Source: an uncultured Lachnospiraceae bacterium
GTDB taxonomy: Bacteria; Bacillota; Clostridia; Lachnospirales; Lachnospiraceae
NCBI GenBank assembly: GCA_946413945.1
Contig: CAMKMR010000057.1
Coordinates: 1 to 8,885, forward strand
Direction of reading: 5' to 3'
Length of the DNA: 8,885 nt
Shown here: piece after piece, positions 1 to 7,400 of the stretch
Layout of the letters: every line of letters begins with the position of its first letter
Numbering within the stretch: the stretch's first letter is position 1
The notes under the pieces: model-generated
What the model saw: only the letters and a program-made list of their open reading frames with translations
What the model was told of the DNA's origin: nothing
Database searches by the model: none
Position numbers and translations under genes: made by a program

Positions 1-14
1 AAACTAAAAATATA

Positions 15-34
15 TTTATTTGTTTATTTGTTTA
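15..34. repeat. Short tandem repeat, TTTATTTG x 2.5
   Basis: The 8-base unit TTTATTTG occurs at 15-22 and 23-30 and is followed by a partial copy, TTTA, at 31-34. It lies in the AT-rich non-coding stretch ahead of the operon. It may only be low-complexity DNA, or an AT-rich upstream or bent-DNA element. No function can be assigned from sequence. Confidence 0.5.
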
Positions 35-68
35 ATAATAAAGGATTATATCAATACTTATGGAATTT

Positions 69-86
69 AAGACCATCTATGGTCTT
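69..86. promoter_or_regulatory. Inverted repeat (candidate operator) upstream of the pil operon
   Basis: AAGACCAT (69-76) and ATGGTCTT (79-86) are perfect 8-bp arms around a 2-base centre. The palindrome ends two bases before an extended -10 element at 89-97, so it covers the spacer and -35 region of the predicted promoter, where a dimeric repressor or activator could bind. No T-rich run follows (the next bases are CATGATATAATT), which argues against an intrinsic terminator for an upstream gene. An 8-bp inverted repeat can arise by chance in a window this size, so the position is the main argument. Its regulatory role is an inference. Confidence 0.4.
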
Positions 87-88
87 CA

Positions 89-97
89 TGATATAAT
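89..97 (+). promoter_or_regulatory. Extended -10 promoter element of the pil operon
   Basis: TGATATAAT matches the extended -10 consensus TGnTATAAT exactly and lies 41 bases before the first start codon. No good TTGACA-like -35 sits at 16-18 bp spacing; the bases there belong to the inverted repeat at 69-86. Extended -10 promoters often work with a weak -35 or with an activator. Transcription would start near 103-106, giving a short leader of about 35 bases. The AT-rich context makes chance TATAAT matches common, so this is a moderate call. The operon could also be read through from genes upstream of the window. Confidence 0.45.
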
Positions 98-138
98 TTA
101 ATTAAAATCATAAAAAACATAGCGAGGGAGGCTATAGG

Positions 139-1740
139 ATGGCAAAAAACGGAAAAGTTTTATCAATAGACATCAATAATGAAAGTATTACTATAGTAGA
201 GGTAACACCTTCACAAAAGAAGCAGACCTATATCCATAAGGTCTTAATTTTTGAAACACCAGAAGATTCATTTGAAGACGGTGTAATAAGAGACATCGAT
301 AGAATTGCAGCTGAGATTAGACAGCAGCTGGTTTCTAATGGTATCTCAAATAAGAATGCAATCTTTGTTATGAATTCAACAAAGGTTATCAACAGGGAAG
401 TTACAATTCCTTATGTAAAAGAAAATAAGATCAAGGAAGTTATCAATGCAAGTGCATCTGATTATTTCCCAGTTAGTATAGAAGATTACGTAGTTTCAAG
501 TTCGGTTCTTGAAGAAATGACAGCAGATGATGGCTCAAAGAGTCTTCGTGTTATGGCTGTTGCTGCACCTGAAGCTATGGTTCATGGTTATTATGACCTT
601 GGTGGGGCTTGTGGACTCAGAGTTCAGGACATCGATTATATCGGTAATTCAATGCTCCAGCTTATCAAGACTCAGACAAATGAGCAGTCAACCGCAATGG
701 TTATACAGCTTGGCAGTGAGTCTACAGTATTAAACGTAGTACAGGGTAAGAATCTCTTACTCCAGCGTACAGTTCCTTATGGAACAAACCCGGTTGTTAA
801 TGTTGTTATGGAAGAAAAGGGAGTTGATGCTACAACAGCTATGACTCTTCTTCAGAATGACAGGATTATCACAGTTGATTTTGATGATAATGAAGCAACA
901 GGAGCTTTCAGATATCTTATAAATAATATCGGACGTGTAATGGACTATTATGCAAGTAATCATCCAGAGGCACCTATCGATGATGTATTCCTTACTGGTG
1001 ATGGAGCTCTTATCAGAGGCATTGATGGACTCTTTAAGATCCAGCTCAATGTTTCAACCAGAATAATGGATACACTTTTCAATGTTAAATTTGATCCTTC
1101 AATAGATCAGAAGATCTATAGCCCGGTTTATCTTATTTCACCAATCGGTGCAACTCTTGCTCCAATGGGATTTGAGATTGTACAGGCTAAGTCAGAAAAA
1201 CAGGGAAGCATTGGTTATGCGCCTTTCTTTGTTCTTCTTGGATTATCACTTGCCTTTGCAGCAGCTTCTTCTTTCTATATTTTAAATCAGAAGAAACAGG
1301 CACAGGATGAACAGGCATCCCTTAATCAGCAGATTAAAGAAAAAGAATATATTGAGAATGTTATTATGGAACATGATAAAGAGCAGGCTAAGACAGAAGA
1401 TATTCTTGCTATGGCTGCTTCAACATATTCAACAAATGAACAGTGCCTTGCATTTATCAATGAATTAGAAAATAAGATTCCTTCTAATGTAAGAGTACAG
1501 TCATTTTCGTCTAGTGATTCGGGCATTACTATTCCATGTAAAGCAACATCTTATGATGAAGTTGCAGACTTTATCGTTCAGCTTAAGACAATAAGCTGTG
1601 TTGATAATGTTTATATATCAAGTGTAACTCAGGAAATAGCTGATGATGGAACAAAGGAATTTACATATACACTTACTTGTGTATATACAAATCCAAACCT
1701 TGAAGTATCAGAAGACACTTCAGATGACTTTGTACAGTAA
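139..1740 (+). CDS. PilM-PilN fusion protein, type IV pilus assembly
   Basis: This 533-aa protein joins two pilus assembly proteins that are usually separate. Residues 1-347 resemble PilM, an actin-like cytoplasmic protein: a phosphate-1-like motif at 9-22 (SIDINNESITIVEV), a phosphate-2-like stretch at 188-194 (VIQLGSE) and the C-terminal glycine motif LTGDGALIRG at 285-294. A short linker is followed by one membrane segment (361-382), a helical coiled-coil-like stretch (about 383-430) and a PilN-like globular domain (about 435-522) that would lie outside the membrane. PilM normally recruits PilN by binding a short N-terminal PilN peptide (INLLP type). No such peptide is visible, and covalent linkage would make it unnecessary. 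Nucleotide-motif positions are degenerate: N13 where Gly is usual and Q190 where Asp is usual. GGGAGG at 126-131, 7 bases upstream, fixes the ATG. It is first in the visible operon, 14 bases before the PilO gene. PilM assignment is firm; the PilN half rests on topology, order and weak resemblance. Confidence 0.85.
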   Translation: MAKNGKVLSIDINNESITIVEVTPSQKKQTYIHKVLIFETPEDSFEDGVIRDIDRIAAEIRQQLVSNGISNKNAIFVMNSTKVINREVTIPYVKENKIKEVINASASDYFPVSIEDYVVSSSVLEEMTADDGSKSLRVMAVAAPEAMVHGYYDLGGACGLRVQDIDYIGNSMLQLIKTQTNEQSTAMVIQLGSESTVLNVVQGKNLLLQRTVPYGTNPVVNVVMEEKGVDATTAMTLLQNDRIITVDFDDNEATGAFRYLINNIGRVMDYYASNHPEAPIDDVFLTGDGALIRGIDGLFKIQLNVSTRIMDTLFNVKFDPSIDQKIYSPVYLISPIGATLAPMGFEIVQAKSEKQGSIGYAPFFVLLGLSLAFAAASSFYILNQKKQAQDEQASLNQQIKEKEYIENVIMEHDKEQAKTEDILAMAASTYSTNEQCLAFINELENKIPSNVRVQSFSSSDSGITIPCKATSYDEVADFIVQLKTISCVDNVYISSVTQEIADDGTKEFTYTLTCVYTNPNLEVSEDTSDDFVQ

Positions 1741-1754
1741 GGAGGAAATCAATA

Positions 1755-2885
1755 ATGGATAAGAAAACACAAAATATCGTACTTCTTTGCCTTCTCTCAG
1801 TTTTAGCTGTTCTTGGATCTATTATGCTTGTATATAAGCCACAGAAGGAAGAAGTTGATGCACTTGAATCAACTAACGCAGGCCTAAGAAGCAGACTTGA
1901 AGAATTAAAAGAAAAAGAAAGCCATAAAGCAGAGCTTGAGGCTGAAACAGAAGAATTTAAGAAACAGTTTGAAGAAGAACTTAAGAACTATCCTGCTGAT
2001 TTAAACCAGGAAACAACTGTTATGTTCATGAAGGGAACAGAAGCTGATACAAAGGTTATCAATAATAACTTCTCGCTTCCTGAAGATTCAGTTTTCTATG
2101 TTCTTGGAGAGGGTGCACAGAGTTCTTCAGATATATCTACTGAAGGCAGTGCTGATACTGCGGCTGCATCGGGAGAATATACTGTAATTACTGAACAGTT
2201 AAATGTTTCATATGAAGGAACATATGAAAATCTTAAAAAATATCTTCAGTATGTTGCAGATTATAAGTTTAGAAGAAATATCTCACAGATCAATATTGCT
2301 TATAATCAGGATGAAAAGACATGTTCTGGTACTGTAACAATGAATCTTTATGCTATCACTGGTGGTGATAGAGATCCTGAACAGGTTAATGTTTCAGTTA
2401 AGGAAGGCGTAGACAACATCTTTACAGGTGGTAATGGATCATCTAAGAATGTGGCTTCTCCATTATCAGCATCAAATGGAGAAAAGATCGTATCAGATCA
2501 TGAATTGATGATCATGCTTGCATCAGCTGATAATGATTCAACATCAGGTATTGTTGTAGCATCAGATGAGGCTGACGAAAGCACATATGTAACATCAAGT
2601 GAGAATGCAAGACAGGATCTCACAATTTCTGTTACAACAGAGAATAATAAGAATTATGTAACATATCAGATTGGAGATAAGTCATATAAGTCAGAAATAA
2701 GATCATCATCACTTACTGTATATGTAAGCTCATCTGCAAGAGTTGATTCAGATGATAAGAATGGCGTTAATGTTTCAGTTCGTAATTCAACAAATCTTAG
2801 TGTTTATTTTAAGGTTGCTAAGGATGATAATTCAGATCCAAGATTTAAGCTTGGATCAACAATGGGTAATGTAAAGGTTTACTAA
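1755..2885 (+). CDS. PilO-like type IV pilus inner-membrane protein with long C-terminal extension
   Basis: The 376-aa product has the bitopic architecture of PilO: a short cytoplasmic N-terminus, one membrane segment at 8-27 and a charged Glu/Lys-rich coiled coil at about 30-75. A ferredoxin-like PilO core follows, with its clearest part at 141-204, where alternating strands and the helix YENLKKYLQYVADYKF are visible. PilO pairs with PilN to form the extracytoplasmic alignment complex linking the platform to the filament. The gene follows PilMN with a TAAGGAGG site at 1738-1745, 9 bases before ATG. PilO proteins are usually about 200 residues. Here residues about 220-376 add a Ser/Thr/Asp-rich, apparently beta-rich domain with one Cys-free surface-like composition that I do not recognise. 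PilP, the usual partner after PilO in Gram-negatives, is absent, so the extension could serve a different periplasm- or wall-zone contact; that is speculation. Identification rests on topology and position rather than diagnostic residues. Confidence 0.75.
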   Translation: MDKKTQNIVLLCLLSVLAVLGSIMLVYKPQKEEVDALESTNAGLRSRLEELKEKESHKAELEAETEEFKKQFEEELKNYPADLNQETTVMFMKGTEADTKVINNNFSLPEDSVFYVLGEGAQSSSDISTEGSADTAAASGEYTVITEQLNVSYEGTYENLKKYLQYVADYKFRRNISQINIAYNQDEKTCSGTVTMNLYAITGGDRDPEQVNVSVKEGVDNIFTGGNGSSKNVASPLSASNGEKIVSDHELMIMLASADNDSTSGIVVASDEADESTYVTSSENARQDLTISVTTENNKNYVTYQIGDKSYKSEIRSSSLTVYVSSSARVDSDDKNGVNVSVRNSTNLSVYFKVAKDDNSDPRFKLGSTMGNVKVY

Positions 2886-2890
2886 AAGAT

Positions 2891-2895
2891 AGGAG
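2891..2895 (+). promoter_or_regulatory. Ribosome binding site deciding the start of the PilV/GspI-like gene
   Basis: AGGAG at 2891-2895 lies 8 bases before the ATG at 2904. An in-frame GTG at 2895 and TTG at 2898 would lengthen the protein by two or three residues, but the GTG shares a base with this site, leaving no room for ribosome binding. ATG 2904 is therefore preferred. Confidence 0.75.
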
Positions 2896-2903
2896 TGTTG
2901 CTT

Positions 2904-4460
2904 ATGAGGAAATTTAAAAGCAATAAAGGCTTCAGCTTAGTTGAATTAATGTTTGCTGTTGCTATACTTAGTATTTTGCTTACTCCTATAATGACTAGCC
3001 TTGCTCAAGCCTTAAAACAAAGTACTGACGCTCAGGAGCGTCAGTACATGTATGATAATGCATCATATGTATTGGATTATTTTAAGAAAACTCCAAAAGA
3101 TGTACTAGATAAGGGTGGGGACAGCGAACTTGCAATCAATACGCCTGTAACAACGACAGATTGTACAGTGAATATCTGGAGCTATTCAGTATCTGGTTCT
3201 TCTGTTATAACTAATAAGATTTCATCTACACCAATTGCTTATACAATTTATACTTATACTTTAAGTGATCTTGAAGTTGGTCCAAGAAAAACAAAGATTG
3301 ACAGAAAGATATCAATGAGCAATATGGATGATAAGATAAAATCAGTTGGATATAGCAAGAATGGTAATATTACTTATTATACAGTTGTTTATGATATGAG
3401 AAGAGATTATCGGACAGCTTTTATTAGTAATGGCTGGTCGGTAACAGATGATGGTCGTATAGTTAAGTATGCAGCAGGGTCAGGAATTATAACTGATGTA
3501 ATTGTAAGCCCGGTTCAGTATGGATCAATTTATTATAATATTCAGAACCTTGATACAAATACAGTTGCTATTATAGACGGTTCTACTTCTGATATTGATG
3601 GAGACTTTAATAAAGATCTTAAGAATGCTATAAGAAAGATTGAAACATCTTATCTTGAAGCTGATGCAAAAGCAAGAGATGTAGCATTTGATGCAGAAGC
3701 TGTTAATGATGAAATTAATCAGAAGATTAATGAATATCTTACTGCAAGTGATTATGATCCACAGAGACTTATATCAATTTCTGTAAAGACAGTTATGAAA
3801 GGGTCGGAAGTAGACCATTATACTGTTGTTTGTACGGTAAATTATAAGTGTTCTAAGAAATATCGTAATATCCAGCCAGATGGTCTTTCATACACTGTTT
3901 TTCAGAAAGATTTCTTTACTACTGAGGCTCCAGATGTTTATCTTATATATGAGCCATATGTAAAGGCTTCTTTATCTGGAAATTCTAAGAATTATGCTAC
4001 AAATGATTATATTGTAACTTATGGTGATGTTAGAGCAACTAATAAGAAATATGGGGATCCATCAAAGGTTTATATTATTAAACCTAGTGTTACTCGTACA
4101 GGAATGAGTAACTATACATCGACAAAGATTCATATCAATCAGGTTTATGATTCAGCTGACGGCATAGGAACAGATATGGAAGAACAGCTAAAGGTCTTCA
4201 CAAATCTTAGTCTTGCTCATAGTGGCGCTAATTATACTCAGTTTGATTTTTCTGCTCTTACAGCAACTAATATTCCAGATCTTAAGCTTTCAAGTTATGG
4301 AGGAGCTGTTTCACTTAAAAAATATGAGACGACAAATATCAAGGGAATAGAAGAAGATCAAAGTGATAAAGCAAGACTTTATAATATTGAAGTTAACTTT
4401 AGAATGCTTAGTGGTAAGGGAGAGACTTGCATTTACTATGGGGCGAAGGAGGCTAATTGA
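2904..4460 (+). CDS. Large PilV/GspI-like minor prepilin
   Basis: The 518-aa product begins with a class III prepilin signal: the basic leader MRKFKSNKG (1-9), cleavage expected after G9, then F at +1 and Glu at +5 (FSLVELM), followed by a hydrophobic helix to about residue 31. Prepilin peptidase would cleave and methylate it, and it would enter a pilus or pilus-like fibre. The N-terminal helix and its place before a GspK-like gene fit the PilV/GspI class of minor pilins, which seed the tip complex. Typical members are 120-200 residues. The ectodomain here is far longer, with a predicted helical stretch at about 234-280 and four cysteines (C87, C310, C316, C509) that could form disulfides. 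The rest matches nothing I recognise. The stop overlaps the next start by one base (TGATG), suggesting translational coupling to the K-like gene. Prepilin identity is firm; the V/I subclass is tentative. Confidence 0.85.
   Translation: MRKFKSNKGFSLVELMFAVAILSILLTPIMTSLAQALKQSTDAQERQYMYDNASYVLDYFKKTPKDVLDKGGDSELAINTPVTTTDCTVNIWSYSVSGSSVITNKISSTPIAYTIYTYTLSDLEVGPRKTKIDRKISMSNMDDKIKSVGYSKNGNITYYTVVYDMRRDYRTAFISNGWSVTDDGRIVKYAAGSGIITDVIVSPVQYGSIYYNIQNLDTNTVAIIDGSTSDIDGDFNKDLKNAIRKIETSYLEADAKARDVAFDAEAVNDEINQKINEYLTASDYDPQRLISISVKTVMKGSEVDHYTVVCTVNYKCSKKYRNIQPDGLSYTVFQKDFFTTEAPDVYLIYEPYVKASLSGNSKNYATNDYIVTYGDVRATNKKYGDPSKVYIIKPSVTRTGMSNYTSTKIHINQVYDSADGIGTDMEEQLKVFTNLSLAHSGANYTQFDFSALTATNIPDLKLSSYGGAVSLKKYETTNIKGIEEDQSDKARLYNIEVNFRMLSGKGETCIYYGAKEAN
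3022..3047. repeat. Perfect 12-bp inverted repeat inside the PilV/GspI-like gene
   Basis: GTACTGACGCTC (3022-3033) and GAGCGTCAGTAC (3036-3047) are exact reverse complements separated by AG. In mRNA they could form an 11-bp stem with a CAGG tetraloop. The arms are 58% G+C, well above the surrounding gene. They encode about residues 40-48 of the prepilin, just after its hydrophobic helix, and start 118 bases into the gene. No U-tract follows, so it is not an intrinsic terminator. Possible roles are an mRNA processing or stability element between the assembly-protein and pilin cistrons, or a protein-binding site. Neither is shown by sequence alone. Confidence 0.8.
4446..4452 (+). promoter_or_regulatory. 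Ribosome binding site deciding the start of the giant PilX/GspK-like gene
   Basis: AAGGAGG, inside the last codons of the preceding gene, lies 7 bases before ATG 4460. An in-frame TTG at 4457 would be only 4 bases away, so the ATG is the better start. The ATG shares its A with the TGA stop of the upstream gene, an arrangement typical of coupled translation. Confidence 0.75.
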
Positions 4461-7400
4461 TGATTAAAAGAATTAAAAAAATTAAAAATACTACATCAAA
4501 TCGTGGCTCTGGACTTGTTCTCGTAGTTGTAGCGCTTAGCTTCTTGGGTATTTTAATGGGTACATTGCTTACACTAGCAGGTTACTTATATAAAATACAG
4601 GTATATGAATATAGCCAGAGAGATAACTATAATTATCTTGAACAGGCTATGGATCAGGTTTACCAGAATATTGGTAATATGTCTACTGAATATATTCAGA
4701 AAGCCTATGTTCAGACTCTTCAGGAAATGTCTTCTTTTGATTCGACGACAGAGACATACAGACTTAAGGATGAAACAGCAGTAAATGCAAATTTTAAAGA
4801 TTTATTCATGAAGATGTTGATTCAAAGTGATGATCTTAATTATACAAATCTTGGTAAGAGATTTACAGAAATTGTTTCAAGTTCAACTCAGAATTATGAT
4901 GGAACACTTACTTCAAAGATTAATATATTTAAGGAACAAAATATTGCCTTAAATATAAATAGCTTAAAAGTAATGATATATTACATGGATGGTTCAAGTG
5001 AACTTTATACCAGTGCAAAAAAAACAAAGATTAATTATACGAAGGTTTCAAAGATTGTAATTAGAAACGTAGAATTAACCAGACAGGCGTCTTATGATAG
5101 ATCTCTTGATTCTAAGGGAAATTATAAGCAGACAATCTCAACTGATATCGTAATTAACAGACCTGCATTTAATGTTAACTTTGATCAGTCATCGCTCAGT
5201 GCTGAAACACTCTTTAGTTTCTGTATTATCGCTGACTCAGGGCTTGAGATTAATAAAGTTGGTTATGACGCATCAGTTAAGAATGCTGAAAACCCTAATG
5301 TAAATGGTGATTATTCACTTACAATCGCAGGTAATGTATATGCAGCATCGGACTTTTATAATAAAGGCTATAACGCATATGATGTGAATGATAAAAATTC
5401 TACTGAATATAAGGACTATATTAAGGAAATGTCTTTTACAAACTCAGATGATAAGTATAAGATGATTCCTATTACAAAAAACTATGATATCAATAATCCA
5501 GCAGCTCTTCTTCATAATCAGCATTCAGTTATTATGAATAGCTCAGCAAGTTACGTGGATTATTTGTATGATGGAAAGAATGATAACAGTAGATATTCAG
5601 GTATTTATATTAACGGAGGAAATGATGCAACAAAGAATCCGGTCAGAGTAAATATCTTTGCTGATAAGATCATTGTTCCAGGTACTCTTGCAGTTATGAA
5701 TTCAGCTGATCTTACAGTTAAGGGCTCAAGTGCTGCTAAAAAAGAGATTACTGCTAATGGTCAGGTTATCTCTAATTCAGATTTTAAGGCTAATGTATGG
5801 GCTGATAATGTATATCTTGGAGGAACAACAGGCGAAGGTGATTCAGCTAACTTCGCTGCTGATATGTTTATACGAGATGATACAACAGTAGATCAGAAAG
5901 GATCATCAATCTGGATTAATGGTTCGTATTTTGGTTACAGTAATTCAACTGCGGCTGATAAGAGAACATTTATTCCAACTGTTGCAAAAGATGCGGATGG
6001 AGTGAATATCTATCAGCAGAAGGTTTCAGATGATGTAACTGAGAACAGAGGTCACTATAATTCAAGTGCCATTGTTATCAATGGAGAAGAAACAACGGTA
6101 GATCTTTCTGCAACAAAGACAATTTACATAGCAGGTCGTGCTTATGTGGAATTATCAAGACAGAAAGTAAAAGATATTAATGGTAAAGAAGCAGATATGT
6201 TTAGTACAATCGTTAAGGATTATAAGACAGGTGAATCTGTAGCGATTAAGTCTACACAGCTTGCTTATATTCCAGCAGCTTATCCATCTGACAACGATTC
6301 AGTTAAGGATGCAAAATATCCTAATACATATTTGGTGGAGCTTCCATCAAAGCTTCAGGCATTTTACTTATTTACAAAATATTTTGGAAATAGTGGAAAA
6401 GTTCCAGTTGTTTATTATACAACAGATGTTGTAACAAACGGAAAGACAGTAACTAAGAAGTTCTGTTATTTTGATTTTAATTATGCAGCTGATAAGGAAT
6501 TGTATGCTGCTAGTGCTGGTATAAACCAGACAGGTGATTCTTTATCAAAGCAGTTTATTAAAGATTATTTCAATTATCTTAACTGGGTAGATGCATATAA
6601 CAGTTCAGATAATACAGTAGTAGCAACTGTTCCAACAGATATTGATACAAACCTTCTTGAAGATGAAAATGCTAAGGAATATCTTGAGGATGTAACAAGT
6701 TATCCTGATTTTTCAGTTAATAAGATTACTCTTGCATCTGCAGAGGACGCGTCACAGTCAGTATTTGCCAGCGGTGTTATCACAACTAAGCAGGCAGATA
6801 GTTCCATAGCTAAGAGCAAGGTTAATGTTGTAACTGGAGAAGCAGAAGTAAGCAGTACATTATTTGCTGGTATGGATGCCATGGGTAATGGTTATAAGTC
6901 TGGAACAACATCTAAGACTAATCTTTCAGCAGCGAACAGTGTAAATATGTCAACAGAGTATCTTCAGCATTACAATTATCTTAAGTGGTCACTTACAGAC
7001 CTTGTATCAACATCAGATGAAGCTAGATTTATAGATTCATTGATTGAAGATGATAAATATGGTGAGGCTGCTATTACACCAATTAATAAGTATTTCAATT
7101 TTGATGTACTTGATGGTTCTAATAATGTAGATACTACATTTGGTAATGGTTATATCGTTAAAGTAAGTAATCAGGATATAACGATCAAAGATAATGATGA
7201 TGATAAGATGGTAAATGGTCTTATTATCACAAAGGGTGATGTATATTTTGACAGTAATGTAAGTTCGTTTACTGGACTTATCGTTGCAGGTGGAAAGGTA
7301 TATGTTGATAGTACAACACCTACAGGAGATTGTAATATTACAGATATCAAGGCTTCTACACTTACTGTTAATGTAATCAATGCTTGTATCTCAGCCTTAA

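Noticed and set aside
69..86. Reading the inverted repeat as the intrinsic terminator of an upstream gene
   Set aside because: No T-run follows the stem, and the next bases form an extended -10 element.
1..138. A cyclic di-GMP riboswitch, which controls some clostridial pilus operons
   Set aside because: The leader after the predicted transcription start is only about 35 bases and no aptamer-like pairing or conserved motif is visible; one further upstream than the window cannot be excluded.
757..963. Minus-strand open frame of 68 codons inside the PilMN gene
   Set aside because: Lies wholly opposite a clear coding gene, has no supporting context and no recognisable protein features.
1326..1526. 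Minus-strand open frame of 66 codons opposite the PilN-like domain
   Set aside because: Shadow of the real gene; composition follows the complementary codons.
2895..2903. GTG (2895) or TTG (2898) as start of the PilV/GspI-like gene
   Set aside because: GTG 2895 overlaps the AGGAG ribosome binding site; ATG 2904 has ideal spacing and gives a normal prepilin leader.
4089..4112. Hairpin GTTACTC/GAGTAAC inside the PilV/GspI-like gene
   Set aside because: Seven-base arms with a 10-base gap are expected several times by chance in a window this size, and nothing about its position is special.
4457..4459. TTG as start of the giant pilin gene
   Set aside because: It is only 4 bases from the binding site, while ATG 4460 has 7-base spacing.
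6700..7380. Two minus-strand open frames (6700-6882, 7171-7380) opposite the giant pilin
   Set aside because: Short, within a well-supported long gene, with no domain or neighbour evidence.
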